A stretch of 64,000 nucleotides of DNA from assembly GCA_045541135.1 (NCBI GenBank), contig JAZQIO010000051.1:62001-126000 (forward strand). The letters are read 5' to 3'. This document shows positions 17,552 through 26,536 of this stretch, in pieces (position 1 is the stretch's first letter; each line of letters begins with the position of its first letter). Source of the DNA: CAZNKU01 sp045541135 (GTDB lineage Bacteria > Bacillota > Clostridia > Monoglobales > Firm-18). A model generated the notes under the pieces. The model was not told the DNA's origin, searched no databases, and worked only from the letters and a program-made list of their open reading frames with translations. Both the position numbers and the translations under genes were made by a program.

Positions 17552-20206
17552 ATGAAAAAATTAACATCAGTTATAACATTAATTTGCATAATTATTTCAC
17601 TGTTCTCCTTTACGGCTTCTGCGGCGAAGCCTTTGGGAGATGTAGATAACGAAGACTTCGGAGTATTAGACGCTTTAGGTGTTATAAATGCCGATACCTG
17701 GTCAGATAATTCTGTACCAACACGTGCGGAATTTATTAAGCTTTGCGTTAATCTTACAGGTTGCGGTGAAATAACTGTGGTAAATAAAGAGCCTGTGTTT
17801 ACAGACCTTACAGTAAATCACTGGGCTTATGATGCAATAATGTATGCGTATTCAATGGGCTACATTTCCCCATCTTCAGACGGACGCATAAGGGCTGAAT
17901 CTCCAATTACTTACGGAGACGCAATGCGTATACTTGTAAACTTTTTAGGCTATCAGATAGTAGCGGCAAGCTATGATAAGGGCGATGTTACACAGGCGTA
18001 CCTTAAAACTGCATCCGAAATAGGTTTGCTTGATGGCGTAATTGCCGATGGTATTGAAAGACCAATTTCAAAAGCGGCTGCAGTACGTATGGCATATAAT
18101 GCTCTTAATGTAGAGCTTCCCGTACAGTATTTTTCAAACAACAATGTGTTCTTTAATGTACAGAATGACAGAACACTTCTTCGTGTAAAGTTCAATGCAT
18201 ATAAGAAAAAAGGTGTGCTTCGTGCAGACGACTATACATCACTTTCACACAATCTTGCAAAGGAAAATTACGTTACAATAGATAACGAAAATTATTTTTC
18301 AGCAAATATGGATATTGAAGGTCTTTTGGGCTTGACAGTTGAATTTTACTATACTCAGTCAAAGGACAGTGAGGAAAAAGAACTTATATACATTTCACCT
18401 TCAGGTAATGAAATAGTGGAAATAAGTGCAGACAACCTTAAGGGCTATTCAAATATGAAGGTAAATACTGTTACGGATTCCGGAAAATCCGTGTCTTATT
18501 CCATTGGCAAGGATTCAACAGTTATCTGGAACAATAAAATTGTAAAAAGTGCACAGTATGGTGAAAAGTTCAAAATAAAATCAGGCAATGCAAAGCTTAT
18601 AGATAACGACGAAGACGGAGTATATGAAGTTGTTATTTTAGAAAGCTTAAAGGCAGGCAAAATTGTTGTTAACAATACAAAGGATATGGTGCTTGCACTT
18701 GAAGATGGCACAGAGTATAAGTTTGACGACTATAAAAACTACCGCATAGAAAACGGATACGGTGACAAAATAGATGCTCTTTCACTTCATGTGGACGACA
18801 TAGTTACTGTTGTAGATCCCGAAAGTACAAATCACACACTTGTTATTCGGGTTTGCACCAAAAACGATACAATGGTTGTAGGCTCTCTTGATGCCGACGG
18901 TTATGTGCTTACAGGTGACGGCAGGGAACTTAAATATTCAAAGGTTGCAATTTCCGACTTTAATGAGGTTTTAATAGGCGATTCCTACATATTCTACACA
19001 GATAAGTACGGTGAAATTGTATACGAAATTCACGTACGTTCAAACCAGCTTGAAATGGTGTACATTGTAAACTATAAGGAACAGATAGGGCTGGACAGTA
19101 ACCTTGTTTTAAGGGTTATGCGCATAGACGGCAGTATAGCAAATGTAGACTGTGCAAAGAATGTAAAAATACGTGACAAAGAAGGTATATTTTCAACCAA
19201 AAATACATCGGGTGTTATTACAATGCTTAATCAGGGCGGTACCACACCAAAAAGACAGCCTGTTTTAATACGTACAAATGCCGCAGGTTTTGTGTGTGAA
19301 ATTTATATGCTTGCAACTCAGTCACATCCGGAACTTCCATTTCACGAAATTGCCTACAACAATGTAGGAGGAAGCGGTAAGCGTTGGTATCAGCCTGCAT
19401 ACACATTTCACAATGTGATTCAGATAAAGTCATCTACACCTGTTTTTGCAGTACCTCATTCTACACGTACAGATGTTGATGAAGAAGAATTTTTTATTTC
19501 TAATTACAGACTTTTCAAAGGTACGGTTTACTATCCTGAGTCAGGTGAAAATGCGTATTATCAAATTCCAATAGGTATGGAAAAGGGTGCAATTGCGGCA
19601 GACTACCTTGTATGGGAATATCCGGAAAATGCAGAAGCACGCACAAATTACCTGAATACAACATACAAGGGCGTTGTAACCAAGATTTCACAGATAATTG
19701 ACGAAAATGGAGAGGAATATTCTAAGATTACATATGCAACTACCGCAGGTATGTTTGGTAATACTGTACTTTACAGACAAACTAACGGAAATCTTAATGT
19801 TATAGATAACAACGGCAGAATTGTTAATGTTGGTGATGTTGTAAGCATTGGTATAGACTACTTCGGTCATGCAAATGAAGGAAGCGTAAAAACGTTTTAC
19901 GATTTTAAAAATGATTTAATCATAAATGAAGGTGATTCAAGTTCACCTGCATTCTATGCTTGGCGTGCAGTAAAGGGTACAATTAAGGAAAAAGACGGTG
20001 ATTATATAAGAGTTGAGATTGTAAGACCTTCAGGTGCAATTCAGCATCAGGTTCTGAACCTTGCCTCAACAATTACCATAAATTGTGACGTAGAGAACAA
20101 ACTATTTGTTAAAGACCGTGCACCTTCAAGTTTACTTGCGGAAGATGATGAATTCTTCCTTGTTATAAGTGGAGCATTGCCTGTGGCGCTTTTAGTTTAT
20201 GAATAA
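17552..20206 (+). CDS. Secreted SLH protein with about 680-residue uncharacterised region
   Basis: An 884-residue exported protein. After the signal peptide (ending TASA near residue 24) come two recognisable SLH-like repeats (about 30-140: SVPTRAEFIKLCVNL and VFTDLTVNHWAYDAIMYAYS) and a degenerate third (about 150-200, ERPISKAAAVRMAYNAL). The remaining 680 residues are beta-rich, with repeated short OB- or beta-barrel-like stretches (for example TMVVGSLDADGYVLT and NTTYKGVVTKIS), and match nothing I know. N-terminal SLH means the long C-terminal part projects outward. GGAGGTGAG precedes the ATG. Probably a surface scaffold or glycan-binding partner of the lyase. Confidence 0.8.
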   Translation: MKKLTSVITLICIIISLFSFTASAAKPLGDVDNEDFGVLDALGVINADTWSDNSVPTRAEFIKLCVNLTGCGEITVVNKEPVFTDLTVNHWAYDAIMYAYSMGYISPSSDGRIRAESPITYGDAMRILVNFLGYQIVAASYDKGDVTQAYLKTASEIGLLDGVIADGIERPISKAAAVRMAYNALNVELPVQYFSNNNVFFNVQNDRTLLRVKFNAYKKKGVLRADDYTSLSHNLAKENYVTIDNENYFSANMDIEGLLGLTVEFYYTQSKDSEEKELIYISPSGNEIVEISADNLKGYSNMKVNTVTDSGKSVSYSIGKDSTVIWNNKIVKSAQYGEKFKIKSGNAKLIDNDEDGVYEVVILESLKAGKIVVNNTKDMVLALEDGTEYKFDDYKNYRIENGYGDKIDALSLHVDDIVTVVDPESTNHTLVIRVCTKNDTMVVGSLDADGYVLTGDGRELKYSKVAISDFNEVLIGDSYIFYTDKYGEIVYEIHVRSNQLEMVYIVNYKEQIGLDSNLVLRVMRIDGSIANVDCAKNVKIRDKEGIFSTKNTSGVITMLNQGGTTPKRQPVLIRTNAAGFVCEIYMLATQSHPELPFHEIAYNNVGGSGKRWYQPAYTFHNVIQIKSSTPVFAVPHSTRTDVDEEEFFISNYRLFKGTVYYPESGENAYYQIPIGMEKGAIAADYLVWEYPENAEARTNYLNTTYKGVVTKISQIIDENGEEYSKITYATTAGMFGNTVLYRQTNGNLNVIDNNGRIVNVGDVVSIGIDYFGHANEGSVKTFYDFKNDLIINEGDSSSPAFYAWRAVKGTIKEKDGDYIRVEIVRPSGAIQHQVLNLASTITINCDVENKLFVKDRAPSSLLAEDDEFFLVISGALPVALLVYE

Positions 20207-20219
20207 TGCGGAGGACAAA

Positions 20220-21314
20220 ATGAACGTAAACGAAATATCAAAAAATCTATTTAATAAATTTATCAGTGATGCCGAAGTGGCCCATGAAGTTGTACAGTAT
20301 CCGGGAATTTTAGCATTATTTGCGGCACTTAAAACTGCTGAAAATACAAATGATGAAGAACTTAAAAATACAGTTTTAGATTACATAAGAAAGTTTCCCG
20401 AATCCACAAAGGATAAGAGATACAACTTTCAAGCATACAAAATTGGAGGAATAGCTGCCGCCTATGCGTTTTATAAAGGCTATCTTCCTGAATGGGAGGG
20501 TTATATCCGTGAATATGCTAAAGAGGCAATGACAGCACCACGTGACGTTGACGGTTTAATGAAAAACCCTCATGTTAAAAGCCGTGAGCAAATATGGATA
20601 GATTCCATTATGGCGCAAACACCATTTTTGCTTTATGCAGGTCTGGCACTTAACAAGCCCGAGTATATAGATGAAGCAGTTAAACAGGCTATTGGCCACT
20701 ACGATGTTCTTTTAGACCCAAATACAGGTCTTGTACATCAGTGCAGAAACTTTATTGCCGACGGCACAATTACCGAAGACCATTGGGGCAGAGGTAACGG
20801 CTGGGGCTTTATAGCCCTTACGGAGCTTGTTGCTCACCTGCCAAAGGACCATAAGGACAGAAGAAAGGTAGAACTTTACTTTTCCCGTCATGCCTATGCA
20901 CTTAGAAAGTATCAGTCAAAGCACGGACTTTGGAGACAGGAAATCCCCTGCGAATATGCCTACGAGGAATCTTCGGGCACAGGACTTTTCCTTTACGGTT
21001 TTTCAGTTGGTATGCAGCTTGGCTTACTGGATAAAAACAGCTATATGAAATGCTTAAAAGACGGTCTTGAGGGATTAATGACATTTTGCATAAACCCCGA
21101 CTTTTCAACAGAACGCTGTTGCCGTGGTATGTGTTGCCCCGGCTTCGGCGAGGATAAAGGAACGGTTATGGCATATATACAGACTATGCCCCGTATAAAT
21201 GACGGGCACAGCTTTGGTACAATGATGGTTGCTTTCCAGGAGGCTTTTAAGGTTGGTATAACAGAAGCGGAACGTAATGAATTATACCTTTACAATCCTA
21301 AATGGGATGTATAA
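20220..21314 (+). CDS. GH105-type unsaturated rhamnogalacturonyl/uronyl hydrolase
   Basis: A 364-residue alpha/alpha-barrel enzyme of the GH88/GH105 group, which hydrates and removes the 4,5-unsaturated uronic acid that lyases leave at the new non-reducing end. The motif IWIDSIMAQTPFL gives D128 as the expected catalytic Asp, and WGRGNGW (189-195) and INDGHSFGTM are family signatures. No signal peptide, so it acts inside the cell. ATG at 20220 is preferred because CGGAGG lies at 20209-20214; an ATG at 20199 overlapping the previous gene lacks one. Placing this enzyme at the end of the PL8 operon matches the pathway exactly. Cys-rich segment ERCCRGMCCPG near the C-terminus is unusual. Confidence 0.9.
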   Translation: MNVNEISKNLFNKFISDAEVAHEVVQYPGILALFAALKTAENTNDEELKNTVLDYIRKFPESTKDKRYNFQAYKIGGIAAAYAFYKGYLPEWEGYIREYAKEAMTAPRDVDGLMKNPHVKSREQIWIDSIMAQTPFLLYAGLALNKPEYIDEAVKQAIGHYDVLLDPNTGLVHQCRNFIADGTITEDHWGRGNGWGFIALTELVAHLPKDHKDRRKVELYFSRHAYALRKYQSKHGLWRQEIPCEYAYEESSGTGLFLYGFSVGMQLGLLDKNSYMKCLKDGLEGLMTFCINPDFSTERCCRGMCCPGFGEDKGTVMAYIQTMPRINDGHSFGTMMVAFQEAFKVGITEAERNELYLYNPKWDV

Positions 21315-21394
21315 ATGAAAAATTGCTAAGTTATTAAGTAGTTCATCATAAGAAAACGTCGGTTTCGACTTAATATTTTCCGTTAATACATCGC

Positions 21395-21434
21395 AAAAAA
21401 ATCCGGTAATACGTCAGTATAACCGGATTTTTTA
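21395..21434. terminator. Bidirectional terminator between GH105 and mntP
   Basis: Stem AAATCCGGT (21399-21407) / ACCGGATTT (21422-21430) with A run on the left and T run on the right, between convergent genes. The rest of 21315-21444 holds nothing recognisable. Confidence 0.85.
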
Positions 21435-21444
21435 TATATGTGTA

Positions 21445-22038
21445 TTAAAAATTAAAATAACCTGAAACAAATATTTCAATACCAATTGCGATAAGTATTA
21501 TTCCGCCAAGCATTCCTGCCTTTCCTGATAACGTAGTGCCGGCTTTTTTTCCTATTATAACACCACACAAGCAAATAGCAAGGGTAACGGATGCAATAAT
21601 TATGGAAGCTGTCAGAGCAGAAATCAGGTCGTGATTTGCAATTGTAAAGCCAACGGATAGTGCATCAATTGAAGTTGCAATACCCTGTACTATAAGACCA
21701 AACAAACCTATTCCGGGCGAATCACATTGATCACAATTTTTATTTTTGATTCCTTCAATTAACATTTTTCCGCCAATAATAGATAAAAGTATGAGCGCAA
21801 TCCATGGTATCATTTTTTCAAAAACCCTAAAGTGCTCAACTATTGTATGTATACATATCCAACCAAGCATCGGCATCAATGCCTGAAAAAAAGCAAACAT
21901 ACCTGCGATACAGAACATCTTTCTTTTTTTCATACATGGTTCGTTAAGACCATTTGCAAGAGATACTGAAAAGGCATCCATAGCAAGACCTATTCCAAGC
22001 ATAATGTTTGTTATAACAAAGCCTATATTGAAAATCAT
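21445..22038 (-). CDS. mntP: Manganese efflux pump MntP family
   Basis: A 197-residue membrane protein with six predicted helices in two repeats. Each repeat carries the family Asp motif: GLAMDAFSVSLANG in helix 1 and IATSIDALSVGF in helix 4. MntP proteins export Mn2+ and protect against manganese overload. I chose the ATG at 22038, preceded by CGGAGG, over an upstream start that would add a charged 13-residue tail. It is transcribed alone; no yybP-ykoY type riboswitch can be fitted into the short upstream region, so its control is not evident. Confidence 0.88.
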   Translation of the reverse strand: MIFNIGFVITNIMLGIGLAMDAFSVSLANGLNEPCMKKRKMFCIAGMFAFFQALMPMLGWICIHTIVEHFRVFEKMIPWIALILLSIIGGKMLIEGIKNKNCDQCDSPGIGLFGLIVQGIATSIDALSVGFTIANHDLISALTASIIIASVTLAICLCGVIIGKKAGTTLSGKAGMLGGIILIAIGIEIFVSGYFNF

Positions 22039-22123
22039 AATAAACCTCCGAAAAGTTTCCGCTTTTTTATAAACCAATTAATGATATCATAATTTTTTTC
22101 TATTGTCAATACAGATGTTTTGG

Positions 22124-22152
22124 TTGATTTTATATATCAAAAAGGGTATAAT
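22124..22152 (+). promoter_or_regulatory. Promoter of the Y-family polymerase gene
   Basis: TTGATT (22124-22129), 17-base spacer, TATAAT (22147-22152). I see no clear LexA box (GAAC-N4-GTTC) next to it. Confidence 0.6.
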
Positions 22153-22180
22153 ATATTTATACTGGAAAGGAGGCGTAATA

Positions 22181-23437
22181 ATGAATAAATATTATTTGTG
22201 TATAGATTTAAAGAGTTTTTATGCTTCTGTTGAAAGTGTCGAAAGAGGTCTTGATCCTTTTAAAACAAATCTTGTGGTGGCAGATCCTTCAAGAGGTAAA
22301 GGTGCAATTTGTCTTGCTATTACACCCGCTCTTAAAGAATTAGGTATAAAAAACAGGTGCAGACTTTTTCAGATACCTGATGATATTGAATATATAACAG
22401 CCATGCCGAGAATGAAACTTTATATGGAGTATTCTGCAAATATATATTCTGTTTATCTTAGATATGTTAGTAAAGATGATATTCATGTGTATTCAATTGA
22501 TGAATGTTTTTTTGATATAACCTCATATCTTGAACTATACAATAAAACACCAAAGGAATTGGCACAGATGATTATTGATGCGGTATATGAAGAAACCGGA
22601 ATATGCGCTACTGCAGGTATTGGAACAAATATGTTTCTTGCAAAGGTTGCACTTGATGTTACGGCAAAGCATGTAAGTGACCACATTGGATATCTTGATA
22701 AGAATGAATTCGAAAGGACATTATGGCATCACAGACCGCTTACTGATATATGGAACTTTGGAAGGGGAATTGAGAAAAGACTTCAAAAATACGGTGTATA
22801 CACACTTTATGATATTGCACATTTTGATGAAAAAATACTGTACAAGGAATTTGGAGTAAATGCAGAATTTATTATAGATCATGCAAAGGGAATTGAACCA
22901 TGTACTATAAGTGAAATTAAAAATTTTAAAGCAAAAACAAATTCACTTTCAAACAGTCAGATTTTATTTGAGGATTATGTCTTTGAAGATGCTTTGCTTG
23001 CTGTAAAGGAAATGGTTGATTTAATGGTACTTGATATGGTAGATAAAAATTTGGTTACAGACTGCATTTCGTTATCAATCGGATATTCCAAAGAGGCAAG
23101 AAAGTCATCCGGCGGAATTATGAAAATAGGCGAATATACGGATTCAAGAAAAAAACTTATGGAATATTTTACTGAATATTTCAAAAAGACTACAGATAGA
23201 AAGTATCCTATAAGAAAAATAACAATAGGAGTAAATCATCTTGTTCATCAGGATTATATGTCATTTGATTTATTCACTGATATTGCAGAAACGGAAAAGG
23301 AACGAAATAAACAGCGTGCAATAATTGATATACGTAAAAAATTTGGTAAGAATGCCGTTTTAAGCGGTATGAATTTGTATGAAAAGGCAACTACTAAAAA
23401 AAGAAATAAATTGATAGGAGGGCATAACGGTGAGTGA
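22181..23437 (+). CDS. Y-family DNA polymerase (UvrX/UmuC-like)
   Basis: Error-prone translesion polymerase of 418 residues. Palm motifs are intact: YYLCIDLKSFYASVES with the first catalytic Asp, and YSIDECFFD with the second Asp-Glu pair; the TAGIGTNMFLAKVALDVTAK segment is the HhH-like region. The start ATG at 22181 follows AAAGGAGG; a longer reading frame upstream has no ribosome site. The gene overlaps a YolD-like gene, an arrangement typical of Firmicutes UvrX-type polymerases of chromosomal or mobile origin rather than of housekeeping DinB. Confidence 0.9.
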   Translation: MNKYYLCIDLKSFYASVESVERGLDPFKTNLVVADPSRGKGAICLAITPALKELGIKNRCRLFQIPDDIEYITAMPRMKLYMEYSANIYSVYLRYVSKDDIHVYSIDECFFDITSYLELYNKTPKELAQMIIDAVYEETGICATAGIGTNMFLAKVALDVTAKHVSDHIGYLDKNEFERTLWHHRPLTDIWNFGRGIEKRLQKYGVYTLYDIAHFDEKILYKEFGVNAEFIIDHAKGIEPCTISEIKNFKAKTNSLSNSQILFEDYVFEDALLAVKEMVDLMVLDMVDKNLVTDCISLSIGYSKEARKSSGGIMKIGEYTDSRKKLMEYFTEYFKKTTDRKYPIRKITIGVNHLVHQDYMSFDLFTDIAETEKERNKQRAIIDIRKKFGKNAVLSGMNLYEKATTKKRNKLIGGHNGE

Positions 23438-23729
23438 CAGAGCAGGACAGTTTATGCCATTTGCGGCACTTAAAGGGTTTTATGACCTTATAAAGGAAAA
23501 GGAAAGAGTTATTGTACCTAAACACGAAATAGCGGAAGATAAAGCCGAAGAACTTTCCGATAAAATGAAATCAGTTGAAATAGGAATGATGATAAAGGTG
23601 GTTTATTATTCTGATGGGGAATATGTTTCTGCAGAAGGAATTGTCACTAAAATTGATCTTGTATTCAGAAAGCTTACCGTTGTAAAGACAGAAATAAATT
23701 TAGATGATATCTGGGATATAGAATATTAA
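23430..23729 (+). CDS. YolD-like family protein
   Basis: A 99-residue partner of the preceding polymerase. The pattern DRAGQFMPFAALKGFYDLI at the N-terminus and the LTVVKTEINLDDIWDI end are typical of YolD-like proteins, which are thought to play a UmuD-like accessory role. The GTG start at 23430 lies inside the polymerase gene, with AGGAGGG before it, so translation is coupled. Confidence 0.88.
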   Translation: MSDRAGQFMPFAALKGFYDLIKEKERVIVPKHEIAEDKAEELSDKMKSVEIGMMIKVVYYSDGEYVSAEGIVTKIDLVFRKLTVVKTEINLDDIWDIEY

Positions 23730-23756
23730 AAGGCATCTTTTGGATGCCTTTTATTT
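23728..23756. terminator. Terminator between yolD and GH115 genes
   Basis: Stem AAAGGCATC-TTTT-GGATGCCTTT with T-rich right side, between convergent genes; it may serve both strands. Confidence 0.8.
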
Positions 23757-25725
23757 ATAAAATATCAATTAGTTCCTGAGTAGCTGTTAATAATAAAGAA
23801 GTTTTAAGCTTTGTATCGCCACGATACCAATTTCTAAATTCACTGTATTCTGCACATTTTCTGTATTCCAGAATGTTTTCAATATGTTTTATGGCTTGTT
23901 CAAGTTTTTCTTTACATTTATCGGGATTTTCATATGCTTCATAAACTGCACAGTACCAAGAATATAAGCCGTACATTATATTAGCAGAATTTATCCATTT
24001 TATCCTGTAGTGTAATAATTGACTTTCATTTAATTTTTGTTCTGTATCTTTCATTTTTTCAATTAAAGATTTTAGTACTGATGACGATTGTTTGACTGCA
24101 TAGTATATTTCCTTAAAATGTGAAGTAATTTCCTCCGGATTATTATCTTTTAAGTGGTTTAGTATTCTTTTGCCCCAGGCAACTGTCATACCGTCTTTTA
24201 CAACAAAATTTTTAATTCCGTTTGCCACAATATCATATTTATAATTAAATAAGTGTGAAGCATGATTTTCCAGTGCTTTACAATCCAGTTCAGCAATGGA
24301 ACTATAATAATCTTTAATTGTTTTTTGTACATCTTTATTTCCATTAAAGTATTTTTCGATGTATCTGTTTTCATAGTTTTCAACTGTAAATGAATCCATA
24401 TCCCATAACATTTCGGAATATGCCTTAATTTCATATGTGAATTCTCTTATATTTGAAACATTCAATATACAATATTTGGTATCGCCATTTTCTTTTGCCG
24501 ACTTTAGATTATACAATAGTTTTTCTATACCTGTAAGAGGAGCAAGATGTGGTCCGTGTCCCCAATATTGTACGTGATAGTATATTCCGTAGCTGTAGTC
24601 TTCAAGTCTTTTTATATCATAAAAATCTGTTCCGTACATTTGATTTATACCTATATCGGAAAATATAATTATTGTATTTTCAGGAAATTTTAAGGCTTTG
24701 TTTGCAAAAAGGTACGAACCTTCCATCCATAATGTGGATGAAAAATATTTCGCACATCCTTTTGTTGCTTCGTTAATTATATTATATTGTGTTGATATGG
24801 CATTCGAAACTAACTTTCCACGTTCTTTTACATCATCAGATACTGCACTATCGTTTGCCCATACAGGTCTGTCGGCTTTACCACGTAAACCTAATTGCCA
24901 TACAACATTGTCGTATTCTGCCCATTTTTCCGCATAATATTTCCATACTTTAGTCATTGCTTCTTTGTTTGTTACAAATGACGGTTGTTCAGGAAGCTCA
25001 TTTTTTTTGCAATAGTTTTCGTAAGTAAAGTACGATACTCCGCATGGCTCAATGTGATGTTGGCTTAAAAAAATTCCTCGTTTTGCAACACAGTCGGCAA
25101 TTGCTTTTTCCGGTGGATTATCAATGTCCAGAAACGATGCGGGAATTATCAAATTTATTTTTAGGCGTAAAGCTGTTTCTACAACTTTGTCAATTACGGA
25201 AGTGTCAACCGTTGAGTGATAGAATGGATAGTCTATATTTCTCTTTCCGCCGCTTTCCACCCAATCTGTAAGTAAATCTTCATCATTTATAAAAAAACCT
25301 CTGAAACCGTAAGTTTTTGGATAATCGTTTATGTCCATACAATCTATTGCAAGACTTTCTTTTTTTTGTATTTTGTAGTCGTCAAACAGATAGCAAGGTG
25401 ATATACCAAGATATTTTTCAGAAAATGTATATATTCCCCACATTGTACCCAAATATCCGTTACCTGTGATACATATATTGTTGTTTACGATTTTTATGGT
25501 AAATGATTCAAATTCCTTTGTTATTTCAGCTTTTTCAGTTTTGTTAAGCGTTTTTATAACAATGCAGGAAGAAGACGGGTTACTAATAATATCCGGACTC
25601 AGATTATTGGAATTTACACGTTGAATATCTTTTGCTAAATCTTCTGCCGCAAGTTTTACATAACTGCATTCTTCATCACTACAGCAAATATCTATACAAT
25701 TTGTTTTATTAAATAATGTAATCAT
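23755..25725 (-). CDS. GH115-like glycosidase (alpha-glucuronidase type)
   Basis: A 656-residue protein resembling family GH115, which remove glucuronic acid from xylan and arabinogalactan. It shows the N-terminal alpha/beta domain ending GTMWGIYTFSEKYLGI, the YGFRGFFINDED segment of the catalytic barrel, and YSYGIYYHVQYWGHGPHLAP, which corresponds to a catalytic loop. It lacks a signal peptide, and is shorter than many GH115 enzymes because the C-terminal beta-sandwich is missing or reduced. ATG at 25725 has AAGGAG nine bases upstream. It follows the GDPD gene but has its own promoter nested in the intervening terminator. Confidence 0.72.
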   Translation of the reverse strand: MITLFNKTNCIDICCSDEECSYVKLAAEDLAKDIQRVNSNNLSPDIISNPSSSCIVIKTLNKTEKAEITKEFESFTIKIVNNNICITGNGYLGTMWGIYTFSEKYLGISPCYLFDDYKIQKKESLAIDCMDINDYPKTYGFRGFFINDEDLLTDWVESGGKRNIDYPFYHSTVDTSVIDKVVETALRLKINLIIPASFLDIDNPPEKAIADCVAKRGIFLSQHHIEPCGVSYFTYENYCKKNELPEQPSFVTNKEAMTKVWKYYAEKWAEYDNVVWQLGLRGKADRPVWANDSAVSDDVKERGKLVSNAISTQYNIINEATKGCAKYFSSTLWMEGSYLFANKALKFPENTIIIFSDIGINQMYGTDFYDIKRLEDYSYGIYYHVQYWGHGPHLAPLTGIEKLLYNLKSAKENGDTKYCILNVSNIREFTYEIKAYSEMLWDMDSFTVENYENRYIEKYFNGNKDVQKTIKDYYSSIAELDCKALENHASHLFNYKYDIVANGIKNFVVKDGMTVAWGKRILNHLKDNNPEEITSHFKEIYYAVKQSSSVLKSLIEKMKDTEQKLNESQLLHYRIKWINSANIMYGLYSWYCAVYEAYENPDKCKEKLEQAIKHIENILEYRKCAEYSEFRNWYRGDTKLKTSLLLTATQELIDIL

Positions 25726-25757
25726 AATTAACAACTCCTTTGCATTCCGTTACAGTT

Positions 25758-25786
25758 ATTATACTAAATATATCAAAAAAAGACAA
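25758..25786 (-). promoter_or_regulatory. Promoter of GH115 gene, overlapping a terminator
   Basis: Minus strand TTGTCT (25781-25786), 17 bases, TATAAT (25758-25763). The -35 box is part of the terminator stem that ends the upstream operon. Confidence 0.6.
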
Positions 25787-25809
25787 TAAGTTTAACCTTA
25801 TTGTCTTTT
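25772..25809 (-). terminator. Terminator after the GDPD gene
   Basis: On the minus strand, AAAGACAATAAG / CTTATTGTCTTT with six-base loop and a T run; it separates the araM-FAD-GDPD unit from GH115. Confidence 0.85.
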
Positions 25810-25814
25810 GAAAT

Positions 25815-26534
25815 TTATTTTATTATATCTAAAAGCGTTCTTGGGTCATTAGCAGTAATTAAGGATGCACCGCTTTGAATACAGAATTCTACATCTTCTT
25901 TTGTATCTGCACAATACATATGCATCAACAAACCCTTTTTTGAATAGATATCGAATACTTCTGATTTGGCAATTGACATAGAAATGCCTATTTCATCATA
26001 GTGTTCATAGGAGATAAATTCTTTCATCTGAAAATCGGGATATCCCATTGTACGGGCATTATATTTTTCTTTAAGATATTTTATTATTCTGCCATTAAAT
26101 GCATAAAACCAGCAGTTATCAAAAAAACCGTATTTTTTTAGTAGTGCAACAGAAATATCAACAGTTTCTTCTGTATATTCTTTGATTTCGACGCCAAGTT
26201 TGAAGTTTGGATTTTTTTCTTTTACCATTTTAAGCATTTCTTCTAAAGTGGGGACTTCAACCTGTCCTTTGAATTTATCACCAAATTTTTCTTCATAACA
26301 AGGGTCTAGTTTTTTAATTTCTTCCAAGGTCATATCACGCAGATGTCCCGCAACACCGCATGTTCTGTATGGGTTGTCATCGTGCATAAGTACAGGTACT
26401 TTGTCCTTTGAAAGCCATATGTCAAATTCAAAAGCATCAACCCCCATATCCATAGCTTTTTCGTATGAAAGTAACGTGTTTTCGGGATAAAGTGCACATG
26501 CACCTCTATGCCCTTCTATAATAATTTTACGCAT
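25815..26534 (-). CDS. Glycerophosphodiester phosphodiesterase
   Basis: A 239-residue cytoplasmic GDPD-family enzyme that hydrolyses glycerophosphodiesters to glycerol phosphate and an alcohol. Family motifs: EGHRGACALYPENT with H9, VDAFEFDIWLSKD with the metal-binding Glu and Asp, and PVLMHDD with the second His. No signal peptide. TAAGGAGG precedes the ATG, and the gene begins two bases after the FAD oxidoreductase stop. With the glycerol-1-phosphate dehydrogenase in the same operon, the likely product is a glycerol phosphate that is then oxidised to DHAP. Confidence 0.9.
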   Translation of the reverse strand: MRKIIIEGHRGACALYPENTLLSYEKAMDMGVDAFEFDIWLSKDKVPVLMHDDNPYRTCGVAGHLRDMTLEEIKKLDPCYEEKFGDKFKGQVEVPTLEEMLKMVKEKNPNFKLGVEIKEYTEETVDISVALLKKYGFFDNCWFYAFNGRIIKYLKEKYNARTMGYPDFQMKEFISYEHYDEIGISMSIAKSEVFDIYSKKGLLMHMYCADTKEDVEFCIQSGASLITANDPRTLLDIIK

Positions 26535-26536
26535 AA

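Noticed and set aside
22039..22123. yybP-ykoY manganese riboswitch before mntP
   Set aside because: The upstream gap is under 90 bases, AT-rich and lacks the paired loop motifs.
22081..22180. LexA (SOS) box before the Y-family polymerase
   Set aside because: No GAAC-N4-GTTC-like palindrome found between the promoter and the start.
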